Origin: Poronia punctata
Lineage: Eukaryota > Ascomycota > Sordariomycetes > Xylariales > Xylariaceae
Reading direction: 5' to 3'
DNA: 36,259 nt
Assembly: GCA_022579005.1 (NCBI GenBank)
Contig: MU401770.1
Span: 1 to 36,259, forward strand
Both the position numbers and the translations under genes were made by a program. Under the pieces are notes generated by a model. It was given only the letters and a program-made list of their open reading frames with translations. It ran no database searches and was not told the DNA's origin. Shown in pieces: positions 10,479-22,346 of this stretch. Within the stretch, counting starts at the first letter, position 1, and each line of letters begins with the position of its first letter.

Positions 10479-12055
10479 TCAGTACCGTGTAAGCCGGGGA
10501 CTGCCGGCACAGGCTGGTAAAGAGAACTTTGTCTCGACAAAGACCTTCTGCATACTCTCCTCCTTCCGATCGAACTTATAGTAGACCTTATCAAGATCCT
10601 CAACCCGAACACGATGCGAGACCATCTGGAGAGGATCGAGGTCCCCTTGTCGGATCTGCTGTAGAAGGTCCTCCCAATACTTATGAACGGGTGCTTGGCC
10701 GTTGCCAATGAGGCGGATACCCCTCTCCATCAGGGATCCTATGTTGAAATGATTTGTCTTATGGTACGGTTAGCAAAAGCCTCGTAGAACACCGCGGAGT
10801 GAGTGTGCGATTGATGGATTAGCTTACGTATCCGACATATACGCCCGTGATACCGCATCGTCCATAGCTTCTAACACCCTCGATCATCTCGTTTACAATT
10901 TCACTTGTATCAGTTTCTGCACCAAGCATCATCTCGAGCCAATGCATCCATCCCTTAGCGTACTCTCCGGCGACACACTGCGACTCTTTTTGTCAGACTA
11001 CGCAACCGGCAGGCCATATGTTGCAGAGCAACTCATTCTAGGAATTGGGACAGAAGAACTCACCTCTATGGCGGCGTCCGGTCCACGGCCGCCACAGAGC
11101 TCCTTGAGCCTTGAAACGACCGTCTTCTTGTTGGTTACTCCGAAGGACCAGTCCTTGAAGTCAACGAGCTCCAGCTTGCTGGCGTGTTCTACTGGCCACC
11201 TTTCTTTGACGAACGACAGTCGGGGCTCCGTGTCGATGAAAATGATCTTCGAGGCTCCGGCTCCGAGAGCAAATATCCCAGCCATCTGTCCAATTGGACC
11301 TGCGCCAAAGATAGCCACCTGGTCGCCTGGGTACACGGCTGTGTCGTGTACCGCGTTATAACTAGTTGCCAACACGTCGCTCAAATATAACGCCTTCTCG
11401 TCCGGTACGTCATCGGGAATCTCCAAAAGATTCACGTCGCCAAGGGGCACCCGTACATACTCCGCTTGGCCGCCGGCAAATCCACCAGTGAAGTGGCTAT
11501 ATCCGAAGATGCCAGCTGTCTGTCCTCCATACATAGCTCGGGCCGTCGAGTTTGCGTTTGTCTTCTCGCACTGGGAGGACAGTTTCTGCTTACAGAAGAA
11601 ACAGTCACCGCACGCGATCTGGAAAGAGGCGACGTATCGCTTCCCCTTTTGCACCTTTGTTACCGAGGGTCCGACCTCATCGACGATGCCACAAAACTCA
11701 TGGCCTAGGATGTCGCCTTTCTTTAGTTGCACAATGCTGCCTACGATACCAAGTCAGAGATAAAGATATAAGTATATGGACAGGGTTGGGTGGTATATCG
11801 GTTAGACAAACCGTGGAGTAAGTGGAGGTCGCTGCCACAGACGGTGCTTCCAGTCACCTTCAATATCACATCTCTAGGCTCGAGTATCTTCGGCTTGGCC
11901 ACGTCAAGCACCTCCACCTTATTCTTTCCCATCCAACAAAGCGCCTTCATCTTCTCACCATTGCCGCCGAAATTACTGACGTCTTGCGCTGTTATAGAGC
12001 TACCATCGTGCCCAAGAGCCTTCTCGATCACGTTTGCAGCTTGTGACATTGCCAT
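10479..12055 (-). CDS. Zinc-dependent alcohol dehydrogenase, formaldehyde-dehydrogenase-like (MDR family)
   Basis: Model joins exons 12055-11812, 11740-11064, 10977-10828 and 10757-10479 (449 aa). Introns are 11741-11811 (GTTTGT..TAG, branch CTGAC), 10978-11063 (GTGAGT..CAG) and 10758-10827 (GTAAGC..AAG, branch TGCTAAC). Phases agree throughout. After a leader of about 35 residues the core begins MKALCWMGKNKVEVLDV. Catalytic-zinc residues are Cys73 (CGSDLHLLHG, across intron 1) and His95-Glu96 (GHEF). The structural-zinc lobe has Cys125, 128, 131 and 139. The Rossmann loop is GAGPIG at 227-232, and Asp251 after strand 2 suggests NAD rather than NADP. The C-terminus (IGNGQAPVHKYWEDLL; FDRKEESMQKVFVETKFS) matches fungal FDH-like/threonine-dehydrogenase-like medium-chain enzymes. 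It should oxidise an alcohol or aldehyde adduct in the cytosol; the substrate cannot be told. CAACCATGG is a strong start context. MAMS offers a second ATG two codons later. Confidence 0.9.
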
Positions 12056-12182
12056 GGTTGACTGAGTATGTTGTTAGGTAGCAAATAGATTTACTGCAAC
12101 AAGGAATACTTCAGTCTCAATCGGTAACAACTTAGCACTCGGTGTTGTGAGGAGAGGGTGGTGTTCAGGTTCTCTACTGTCA

Positions 12183-12190
12183 CTTTTATA
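12183..12190 (-). promoter_or_regulatory. TATA box of the dehydrogenase gene
   Basis: TATAAAAG on the minus strand, about 128 nt upstream of the ATG at 12055 and followed by a pyrimidine-rich leader. Its position fits a TATA-driven, probably inducible promoter. A CCCCT word, the core of the stress-response element, lies farther upstream at 12295-12299; one occurrence alone is weak evidence. Confidence 0.55.
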
Positions 12191-12412
12191 CAAAAGAAAG
12201 TCTGCTACACTAGTGATCTCTGTGGATTTGCATTTATGCCCGTGGTAAGTATGGACATCTCAAGCGAGCGTTGTTGTATGACGTGGATTGCTGTCCCCTT
12301 GACGTTCAAATCCTATACGTCATGACTTTTTTGGTAGGTATTACCCCAATTCGGCTGAAGGAAGGTTAGGTAACCTGGCCAAGATTTGCCGGCAAATACT
12401 CAAAGTGGGTTA
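12191..12412 (-). promoter_or_regulatory. Upstream region of the dehydrogenase gene up to the RIP block
   Basis: Normal-composition DNA between the TATA box and the abrupt start of AT-rich sequence near 12413. It presumably contains the upstream control elements. I recognise no specific operator. Confidence 0.4.
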
Positions 12413-12427
12413 CTGTAAAATCAAATT

Positions 12428-15410
12428 TGTTAGATTTTATATACTTAGTATTAGAATATATAAGGTAATAAATTAGACAAAATTAATATAATGCTTATAT
12501 AGTAAAAGTAATATAGTAATATTAAAAACACTTTTTTAAAAAAATAACTTTTTATTATAAGCTTTTTTTTATTTATTTAATATAAAAAGGTTTATAATAA
12601 AAAAGTCATTTTTATATATAATATAATTAATTATATATATTTTTACTAGGTAGTAAGTTTTAATAATTTAAGTTTTAATATAGTTATTACTACTATTAAA
12701 ATATAATAAATATAGCACTTTAATTATTATAAAATTAACTTTAAAAGTTATAATAACTTGTTTTAAAGAATTTTTATATTTAAAATAAGTATTTTAAGTT
12801 AAAAGCTAAATCCTTTAAACTATAAAAATGTATAAATTTAAAAATAAAGGTCTTTTAGCTTATAAAGCTATAATAACTTAATATTAAAACATTTAATAAA
12901 TAACTAATTTTTAAGACCTTATAAAAGACTTATAGCAGCTTTTTTATAACTATATATAATCTTATAAAAAAGAGCTTAATTAATAAAAATAAAATTGGAA
13001 TTAAATACTATAAACTTATATAAAACATTAAAACAAATTATATATTTATTATAGGTATATATAGTAATAAAAACACTTTTATTTAATACATTATTTTATT
13101 TTTAATAAATTAAATATAATAACCATTTTTAATGCTAATTAATTTTATTATATAAAGTATAATTAAAATATATAAGCTTAATATAATAAACGTAAATTAA
13201 AAATAAACTTATTAGCAATGTATTAAATTTAAGTACCTGGTTAATTTATATAAATATAAGTAAATAATCTTTTAAAAACACTATTTAAAAGGTTAAAAGA
13301 TTTACTTTTATATAAAAGTATTTAATTACTAAACTTATAAAGTATAAAATTAATAAATTATATATAGTTAAAAACTATTTATTAAAATTATAAAAGCTTT
13401 AAAAATAAAAATAAAAATTAAAGCTACACTTTTTATTTTATTTACTTAAAGGGTTATTAAATAAAAACTTACTTTATTAGCTAATTACTATAAATATTTA
13501 TATTTAAACAAACTTTAAAAAGGTAATTAAAAGGTTAAAAATAATAACAAGGTAATTTATAACGTTTAATAAAAAAAGTCTAGCAAAAAGAATAACAGTA
13601 ATAATTTAGCTTTTAATAAATAAAAGTTAAGGTTATAAGTTATTAAAACTAAAATAACCTAGTTAGCATTATAATTATATCACGTGATTATATTATACTT
13701 TTAAGTAGATTATACTAAATAGTATAAATCCCTTTAAAGAGCTATTAAGCCTTTATTTTAGTTATTTAATTTATTTGTATTTTATTATTTAAACCTAGTA
13801 TAATTATAAGTATTAAAATAAAAACTAACTTTAAAGTATAATAAAAGTATTATATACTATAGTAATATAATTTAAATAAAAGGCTTTATAAATATTTATA
13901 ATTTTAAAACATATACTTTATATATAAAAAAGCTTATAATATCTTAAAAAGCTAACATATCTTTAAAACCTAGCTTATAAATATTTTAACTAAATTCAAG
14001 GTTTAAAAGCTTAATTATACGAAATTATAATATTACTTTTAAACTTAAAAAGAAATTAAAACTATATAAAGCATTAAAATAAATATAAAAAGGTAAAAGT
14101 TTATAAATAGCTTAAAAAGGAAAAGTAATAAAAACAAGTTATTATATATACTATAATTATTATAAGCAAAAAGCGTAAATATAGCCTATACTTATTAAAA
14201 AACCTTGCTATCTTTAACTTAATATTTACTTTATATATTTTTAATAAAATATACTACTATTATTATATAAAAGGTGCTAATTAAAGAAACTTATAATATA
14301 CTAAAAGTTTATTATACTTATTTAAGCATATATAAATGTTAATATAATTACTTAAAGTAATAAAAGGCTTATAATATTATAATTAAAAACCCTAGCTTAT
14401 TATAAAAGTCTTATTATAACCTATATTAAAGACGACTTTAAAAAGCTTAATAGCTTATAGTTATATAAAAAATAAAATTAATATAAGCACTTTACTTTAA
14501 ATACTTAAGTTTTACTTTAAAATAGGGTTTTAAAAGAGAATGCTTTAATAAATTATTAAAAACCAGCTTATAAAGCAATACCTTTTAATATTACTTTTAA
14601 CTTATCTAGCTATATATAAACGCCTTTTAATATTTAATTAATTAGTTAAAGAAGTTAAAAGTAAATAGGTTTTTCTTTTAAATTTTTAAATTTTTAAATT
14701 AATTTAAACATATATATACAAAGGCTAAAACTAAATTAATAAAATAATTAAAATACCTAAATTGCTTATTTAAACATATTGTTATAAAGTAGTACTTATA
14801 TTAAAAAAAACTAGAATTAAAATATTAATGCTTTTTAAAACTAAATAATATTTAAAGCAATTTTTTTATTATTTATAAAATTAAAAGTTAAGTATATTTT
14901 TAAAAGTGTTTAAATGTTTTATAATTAAAATAATAGAAATTTATAATAAATAACTATAATTATAATTAACTTTAATAAGTAATTTATATTGTTATATAAG
15001 GTTTTAAAAACATTTAAAAGATTTATTATACTAAAAATCATAGCTTTTAATACTTAAAGTTAAAATATAGCTATAAAATTTTTGCTAAATATTTAAAAGA
15101 TATAGTTAATATAAAAAAGCTAGCAATAAGCTTTTAAAAGGGTTATAACTTAAAATTAATAAACTTGCTATATATATTTAAATTAAATATTTAAATATAT
15201 TTATAGTTAAAAAGGTTTATATTAAAGCTTTTATATTTACTTTATTATTTATAATAAATATATAAAAACTAAAAAGCTATATTTACATTATTTATATGTT
15301 TATAAGTATAATATATATATTTTTTGTTACTATAAAAATTACTTTTTTAAATTAGGCTATAAAGTTAAAATATAATATTTAATTTATTATAACTTAATAA
15401 ATACCTATAA
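12428..15410 (+). mobile_element. RIP-degraded Ty1/copia-like retrotransposon, copy A
   Basis: It starts TGTTAGATTTTAT, a TG start of the kind seen at copia LTR ends, and aligns by eye with copy B (19281-22110) over its whole length. Landmarks pair up: 14200-14360 with 20900-21060, 15160-15270 with 21860-21970, and 15290-15417 with 21960-22121. At 15376-15417 one frame reads YLIYYNLINTYKV then stop. Copy B has YFISYKLTNIYKV at the same place. Both resemble the conserved motif (Y-L-V-G-Y...T-N-I-Y-K/R-V-W) after the copia integrase core, with the Trp codon turned into a stop. All frames are riddled with stops. I found no reverse-transcriptase half and no 3' LTR, so this is a dead, probably truncated copy. 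Confidence 0.6.
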
Positions 15411-15860
15411 AGTTTAAACCTTTTAAACTAATTTTAAAAAATACTTTTTATTATAAAACTTTTAATATTAGTTTTTATTATAACTATTTATTTATTATAT
15501 AAATATTTTTTAATATATAATAATTTAAATAACTTATTCTTTTTAATAAACTAAGCTTTAATATTTACAGCTTTTTTAAAGTATAAAAATATTAATAGTA
15601 AATAAATTTAAACTTATTATAATAATAAAATAACTACTTTAAAAATTTTATTTATATAACTAAAAAAACCTTAATAAAATAAAAACCTTTATAAACTTAA
15701 TTAATTATTTAATTTATAATTCTAGTTTTATTAACCTATAAAGTAAGCTAAAATACTTATATAGCTATTTATTAAAAGCAAATATCTAATTTAAAATTTG
15801 CAGCCTTAAATGTTTAACTAATCTACCTTAGTAGGTAAATATCTAGGTTTAAGGTAAAGC
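15411..15860. repeat. AT-rich sequence beyond the copia-like homology of copy A
   Basis: RIP-like composition continues for about 450 nt after alignment with copy B is lost. It may be a further part of the same element or a second repeat. No coding potential is visible. Composition returns to normal near 15830-15860. Confidence 0.45.
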
Positions 15861-16165
15861 GATATATATAATGTACACGTCTAATAGATTAAAAAACGAA
15901 GTATGTACTAACATGTATGTTTGGTTCAGGCAAATGGACGTTGGATAGGTCGGTAGATAAAATCCTTTACCACACGTGCTCATGTTGAAGCCTCGACGGG
16001 TACTTGTATGTGTGAAGTGGGTGCCTTAAAAAAGCTTCGCTTAAATTATACCTGTCGAGCCCAGCTGTCTTTGCCACCGGTCGTTGTACCGGGCTATTTC
16101 ATATGGCGTATGCAACATTGGTTGATCCATCCATTAGACATGAACAATATGTTTTATGTAACGGC
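15861..16165 (-). other. Downstream region of the transcription-factor gene
   Basis: About 300 nt of recovering composition that should hold the 3' UTR of the minus-strand regulator gene. No other feature was recognised. Confidence 0.4.
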
Positions 16166-18862
16166 TCACGGTGTGGCCTTAAAAAGCCAATCACTGTTTG
16201 CATCCATCATGAAGTTTGTGATATTAAACTCGTTAGGCAGACCATTCGCCAAACCCGTGTGCGTCTCCGAGTTATTACTGTTATTGACAGCGGCGTCCAC
16301 GGTCATGTCACTGCTGTTTGTAGGGGCAGCAGAGGCCTCGTGGCTCAACGGAAGTCTAGGAACGTTAAAGAAATCGAAGACGTCTAGATACTCCAGTTCG
16401 TTGGGCGCAGGCGTTCGCGCAGGTGTCACACTCGACATCCGGCTGGGCGCCCCGGCAAGATGACGTGGCTGTCGACTAATAAGGAAATCGAGGTCAAACG
16501 CCGTCCTTCTCATGTCGGCGAGAATCCTCACCGAGGACGGTGTGATGCGTTCCCCGGTTTGCCCCACGGCACGCTCACTGTCGCTGTGCTCGTCGAGCAC
16601 TCTCTGAAGAAGCTGGCAGTATCGTCCTGCGACCGGCCAGTACCGGCCCATGTCACGAAGGGTGTCTACCAGGAACGCAATCTGCGGTGCTAGCTTATGC
16701 TCGACTGTCGAGCCGTGCACGAGCAGAAGACGAGCGGCAACCCATAGAGTAAAGGCAAATGGAGGTCCCAGCTTGGTCAGCATGCTATTCTGCACGACGA
16801 ACTCTCCCAGGGCAGCGATGTTTTCCACCGCTCCGTGACAGCGCTGGCTCGCGCTATAGGACGGGGTGAAGATGGGTGAGCGGGTTGTTGGATATGCGGC
16901 TGATGAGTGTAACCGTATCACAGCAGTGTGGTATGTTGCATGCAGCATGACCCACGCTGCATTCAGGGTTTTGCTGCCGGGCTGGAATAGTTTCGCCATA
17001 TTTCCGTACTCGCCCGGCAGCCCAAATTTCCAAGACGCCAGCATATTATCCAGCTCTCTATACCGCATCTGCCATTGTTCGACGTCATGCAGGGCACCGA
17101 TATCGACAGGACGACGGAGAAACAGGTGGATCTTGGACAGGATGCCGAGAATTTCTATGTAGTACGAAAACGCGCCCAGGTTTTCGGGCCTGTTCACTTC
17201 GTGATCTGGCTGGTCGATAGAGAGATACCGCGTGTTGAACCACCTTGTATCGACCTTTTGATTCTTGATCCAAAGGTCGTCTCGGCAGGGCAAGGCGCGA
17301 TCGATGTCCTTGTCCCCTAGGCCGAAGTCAAAGGCTGTGGCGATCGTAGCATATCGGTCCAGCAGATAGACCATCCAAAATAACCTGCGCCGTGACTCCT
17401 CCTCAATGAAATCCTTGGGCTCTGGAAGGATCATGGCCCGTAATGTGTAAATAGAGGCATAATTGGGCGACACAGAGAGCGAATTGCTTTCCACGGCGAG
17501 CCCTAGTTGCACGACGGACCGGGTAATCAGGGCCATAATATTCCATCCCGGTGGACCGTTACTGCTTCCGCACAGGTCAAGAGCCAAGATGACGAGCGCC
17601 TGGAGCGACTTAACGGAGGAGTTGTCCAGACCGTAAAGGAAAACTCTCTGTTTCGAGATATCGTGGTAATGACGTCTGCGGTCTTCGGTAAGCCTGACAT
17701 CAGTAGCGAAGCGCAGCGTGGCGGCCACAATAGCGTGCAGCAATACCTTATCCGCCTCTTCCAACGTATTGTGTCCGAAGAGAGAGTCGAGGGTGGCCTT
17801 CCGATGAAGAATAGGGCACCAGTTATTTATGTGTTTGAAGTATAAGTCAACCAAGGCGTACAGGAGATCGTAAGGGGGCAGGTCTTGGTCCGACGAGATT
17901 TGTGTTTGACTCTGGGCGATTTTCAGGGCCGGGGACTGCAAAGCCTGTGACTGCGCCTGTCCATAATAGTCCTGGGCCGTGGCACTTGGCTGCATCGAAG
18001 ATATATGACTAGAGGGGGATACGCCGGCCAGGGAGATATGATGGTGAGAAGGAAATCCGTCGTTTGTCGTCGACCGTATGGAAGAGCCAGTGGGTAGCCC
18101 GAAATCAGGCGCCTGGGTTGAGGAAGCAAAGGAGATAGGTTTTTGCAGAAACAAGGCTGTCTCGGCCTGGGGTGTCCTCAGGTGTTCGGCAGGGCGAAAG
18201 TGGGATGTAGGTTCCCTCGGCGTGCCATGGTCACTGGGAAGACTCGGGATACTGTTGCGCACACTTGGAGGGAGGCCGTGCTGGGTGGGGGAAGTAGCGA
18301 AGGAAGTGTTTAGAATCTCCGAATGGGAACGTAATATATCTTCAAGCCTGTCCAGCCTCTGCTCTAGTTCCCTGCCGTAACCAGCCCGAAGGCCGGGCTT
18401 CTTGCGTTCTCGATACTCACATTGGACCGAATTGCGGCGGCACCATCCACACGAAGGCTGCCCTCGGTCGCATTTGACCTAGAGCAGGTTAGCCACTGTA
18501 GGACGGCGGGAAACGCGCCAACCGGTCAATTCAGTGGCACAGACAATACAGACCTTTCTCTGCTTGCAGGTCTCGCAACTTTGAGACGAGGCGTTAGTGA
18601 TACTTTCCCATCGTTAAGAGACGACGGTCAGAGGACGGAGTGAAGAAGCCTGTCTCTGTTGTACAAATGAGGGCAGCATAATAACTCACGAGACAGAGAT
18701 AGGCCTCTTGCGCTTCCCGTTCCGTGGTGCCCCGGGGCTATCCTGGTCTTCAACATCGTTCTCGGCTTCGTCGGCTTCGTCGGCACTCAGTAGCGGATGA
18801 CCATCGTCACTATCCTGCTCCGGGCGCATCCCACCGTCTTGCGAGACCGGTATGGCCTGCAT
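16166..18862 (-). CDS. Zn2Cys6 transcription factor with Fungal_trans domain
   Basis: Model joins exons 18862-18690, 18578-18554 (only 25 nt) and 18478-16166 (836 aa). Intron 1 (18579-18689) is GTGAGT..AAAG with branch CACTAAC. Intron 2 (18479-18553) is GTCTGT..CTAG with branch GGCTAAC. The acidic N-terminus (ADEADEAENDVEDQD) is followed by a basic NLS-like GKRKRP. The zinc cluster has cysteines at 59, 62, 69, 76, 79 and 86 (C-X2-C-X6-C-X6-C-X2-C-X6-C) with the recognition stretch KQRKVKCDRGQPSC. A linker and short coiled coil follow (RELEQRLDRLEDIL, about 102-115). A Ser/Pro/Gln-rich region leads to the Fungal_trans domain at about 265-490, with the typical YFKHINNWCPILH and SRRRLFWMVYLLDRYA. 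An Asn/Ser-rich tail ends DWLFKATP. It should act as a nuclear, sequence-specific regulator, usually a dimer on CGG-type sites. The target pathway cannot be inferred. Confidence 0.9.
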
Positions 18863-19280
18863 GATGGCGAAAACGCAACACAGCGCGCAATTTATTATCC
18901 ACAGATCAGACGACCACGCTACCCAATTGACTACTTAAAGTAGTCTTGGTAACCTTTCGGGGGTGGCGCAGAGCTTCCTCTCAGGAACTTCTCGGGGACA
19001 TAGCAAGCGAGCAGCTAAAATTATCGGGCTAATGTTATAGGTAGAGGATGGAAATGCTGCACGTACATAGCGGGTATCCATCGGTGGGAGTATGATCTTC
19101 TTGACAGTCATTTTCATCGTCTACATCTATAATCTGGGGTCATGGCAATTTCCCCATCTGGGGTCATCCACAGTTCTTTTCCCCAACTACTAGGGGGCCT
19201 AGGGCCCACCGTACCGTCGTGATCCCGCCACACGCCGGTAACAAGACAATAAAACACAGGGTGCCCTAACACAAAGTACC
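18863..19280 (-). promoter_or_regulatory. Upstream region of the transcription-factor gene
   Basis: About 420 nt of normal composition between the start codon and copia-like copy B. It contains the tandem 12-bp words described separately and several G4/C4 runs (about 19133-19205). Frames here lack motifs. It must hold the promoter unless transcription begins inside the retroelement LTR. Confidence 0.5.
19132..19167. promoter_or_regulatory. Direct repeat of ATCTGGGGTCAT, candidate regulator site
   Basis: The 12-nt word occurs exactly at 19132-19143 and 19156-19167, a 24-nt period, about 270-305 nt upstream of the regulator's ATG. The intervening segment contains TTTCCCC, so G4 and C4 runs alternate. 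Spacing near two helical turns would place both copies on one DNA face. A regulatory role is inferred. Confidence 0.4.
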
Positions 19281-22110
19281 TGTTAGATCTAATATGTAGG
19301 CTATAAGAAGACCAGAATTAACGTAATGCCTACATAGTAGAAAGGATATGGCTAGAGTAAGGACTATTATAAAAGGAAAGTTTTTTTTTAAAAAGGTTTC
19401 CCTTTACTTATTTAGTATAAGAAAACTTTATAAACAAAGTAGCTTTTTATGCGTTAAAATAATAAAATTATATATTTTAGCTATATTGCTAAGTTTTAAA
19501 AATTAAAAGTTTTAAAGGCTTATTATTATTATTAAAGTTTAATAAATATAGCAATTTAGCTATTATAATAATAAAATTAAAAGTTACTTTAAGTTTTTTA
19601 AAAGATTTTTATACTTAAAATAAAAAGTTTAAAGTAAAAATATACTTTTTAATATATAAAAGTATATTAATTTTATAAATAAACTTTTTTAGCTAAAAAA
19701 CCTAATATAATTTAATATAAGCAAATTTAATAAAAAGCTTAATTAAAAAATTCTTAAAGTAGCTTTTATATAGCTAAAAACATATTAGTAATAAATAAAA
19801 ATAAACTTATTAATATATTAACCTTTATAATTAAATTGTTTAAACTTATAAGTATTACTAAAAAGAATAATAAATTTATAACCAACTTATATAAAAATAA
19901 AATAAAACAATATATTATTATAAATAAATAAAAATATAAACTAAAAATATAGGTTAAAAATATAATATTTATTATATACTATTTTTATTACTTTAAACTA
20001 AAAAAAACTAAAATCTTAATATAATATATTAAAAGCTATTAATATACTTATAAGCATTATATTAAATAATATAGCACGCTTTAATTATAGAAGTTTTATT
20101 AACTAATGCTTAAAAGAACTTATAAAAGATCTTATAAAGTTTATTATTAAATAAAGATATTTAGTTGCTAAGCTTAAAAATATAAAGTTTTTAAATACTT
20201 ACTAATAATAAAACTATTTAAAAGAATTAATAAAATATTGAAAAATAAATATAAGCACTAAGCTAACATTTTTTGCTTAAAGTATTAAGTAGCCTTGCTA
20301 AATAGTACTTTTAAACACTAAATAATAGTTATAAACTTATATATATAAATAGTATTTTAAAAATAACAAAAATAACAAAAAATAATAAAAAAGTTATTTA
20401 TAACTTTTAATAAAAAAAGTATAACTAACAAAAAATAAAATTTAAAAGATAAATATTTTTTATTATTTTTAATAAGTGAAAGAAAAGTTATAAAGCTTAT
20501 AAAAGCTTTTTAACTTTTAAGCGTAATAAAAGCTTTAGCTAACATAGTAGCGCTATATTAATAAAAAAACCTTATAAAAACTTTTTTAATATTAAAAAAG
20601 TTTACTTTATATATAAAAAACTTTATAACTTATTAAAGTATTAATATATATTTCTAAAAGATATTATTAAAAGGTTTATAATAAATGTATAAATTATAAG
20701 CTATATTAAAGCAAAAATTAATAATAACTATAACTTTTTTAAAAAGGTTAATATATATAAAGCTATAAAAGCTAGTATAAAGAAATTAAAATTAATAAAA
20801 CGCTTATAAACAGTAAAAAGTAAAAAGTAATTAAAATAAGTTTTTACTTATATAAGCTTTAAAGCTATAAACTAGCAAAAAAAACTATACGTTTTAAAAA
20901 ACTTAGCTATTTTTAATTTAAAATCTAATTTTTATATTTTTAATAAAATAAGTTAATTTTATATTATTAAAAATATACCTTATAAAAACCTAGTATATGC
21001 TAATAATACTATTATGCTAATTTAAGCATATAGAGACGTTAATATAAGTATTTAAAGCAACTTAAAGCTTTTTATTTTTAATTAGAAAATATAGCTTACT
21101 ATAAAAATCTTATAATAAACTTTATATTACTTAAACCTTTAAATTAAAAAGAAAATTAATAAAAATATAAAGCTACTTAAAAGTTACTTTTAAAAAATGA
21201 ATAATATATAACTATACTATATATAAAACTAATATAAACTATATATTTTAAAATACTTACTTTTAAATATAAACAAAGCTTTTCTTTTTTATTAAAAGAA
21301 ATATACTAATATAATATACTTAAAAACTAGCATTTAAAGCAAATCTTTTATAATAATATTCTTAACTTAGCTATTTAAAACTTAATACTATTTATTACTT
21401 AGTTAGCTAAGCAAAAAAAGTAAAAAGTAAAAGGTTTTTAAACTAAAATATTAAATTAATAAATTGTTTAAGTTATATATATAAAAGGCTTAAGAATTAA
21501 ATTAATAAAGTATTAAAATATAACTAGACTGCTTATTTAAATATATTACTATAAACTAGCATTTATATAATAAAAGTATTAAAAATCCAATATTAATATT
21601 TTTTATAATTAAAAATTAAAACTTAAAGCAATATATAGCAAATATATTAGTATAATTAAGTTAAATAAATAATTATTATAATTTTATAAAGTTTAAAACT
21701 ATTTAGTTGATAAAGAGTTTATTATTTTAAAAATCTTTGCTTTAATTATTTAAGCTTAAAATAGCGTTATAAAATAGTTTAGCTAAATAGCTAAAAAGCG
21801 TAGTTAGTATATAATAGCTAGTATAAAGCTTTTAAAAAGCTTATAAGTTAAAATTCAATATGCTCCTATATATTTAGTAAATTAAATACTTAAATATATA
21901 TTTAACTAAAAAACTTTATATAAACGTTTATATACTTATTTTAATATATAAAATAGCTATATTAGCACTAAAAGGCTACGCTTAAATTACTTATAAGTTT
22001 AAAGGTATAAAGCCTATGCTTTTAATATAAATATAAAAAAAGAAAACTTTTAAAATTAAGCTTTAAAGCTTAAATAAGTTACTTTATTAGCTATAAGTTA
22101 ACTAATATAT
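19281..22110 (+). mobile_element. RIP-degraded Ty1/copia-like retrotransposon, copy B
   Basis: It begins TGTTAGATCTAATATGTAGG. The first 120 nt or so are much less AT-rich than the rest, yet align with the mutated start of copy A (12428 on). A TATAAAAGG word near 19369-19377 fits an LTR promoter. The body aligns with copy A in the same orientation. Near the right end, frames read KAYAFN and then, at 22077-22121, YFISYKLTNIYKV followed by a stop where copia elements have Trp. Frames are otherwise broken. No reverse transcriptase, RNase H or 3' LTR is visible; the arm repeat family starts about 240 nt downstream. Confidence 0.6.
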
Positions 22111-22346
22111 ATAAAGTTTAATTTTTCAAATTAATTATATAATTTATATTTCAAATATAAAATTTAATCAAAAACTAAAAAATTAATAAAAAGCTTAAAA
22201 AACTAAAAAATAAGCTTTAAATATTTAATTATAAATTTTCTTCTAATCTTTTAAATAAATTTTTAATTTTTAAAACTAAGCTTTATAGCTTTAAGTTTTA
22301 TAAAAACAAAAAGAAATATAAAGGTTTTAATTATTATTTTTAATAA
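22111..22346. repeat. AT-rich tail after copia-like copy B
   Basis: About 240 nt of RIP-like sequence lying between the end of clear copy A/B homology and the first arm-family repeat. A frame with YISNIKFNQKL near 22140-22185 may be the next conserved patch of the copia polyprotein, shifted by one base. This is tentative. Confidence 0.35.

Noticed and set aside
10942..12065. Several plus-strand frames
   Set aside because: They are antisense shadows of dehydrogenase exons, which carry clear zinc and Rossmann motifs on the minus strand.
16008..16463. Plus-strand 151-residue frame
   Set aside because: It overlaps the C-terminal coding exon of the regulator on the opposite strand and has no motif of its own. 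The other plus-strand frames across 16460-18380 are rejected likewise.
10479..18862. Dehydrogenase plus Zn2Cys6 regulator as a secondary-metabolite cluster
   Set aside because: No polyketide synthase, peptide synthetase, terpene synthase or transporter is present, and the two genes are separated by 4 kb of RIPed repeat.
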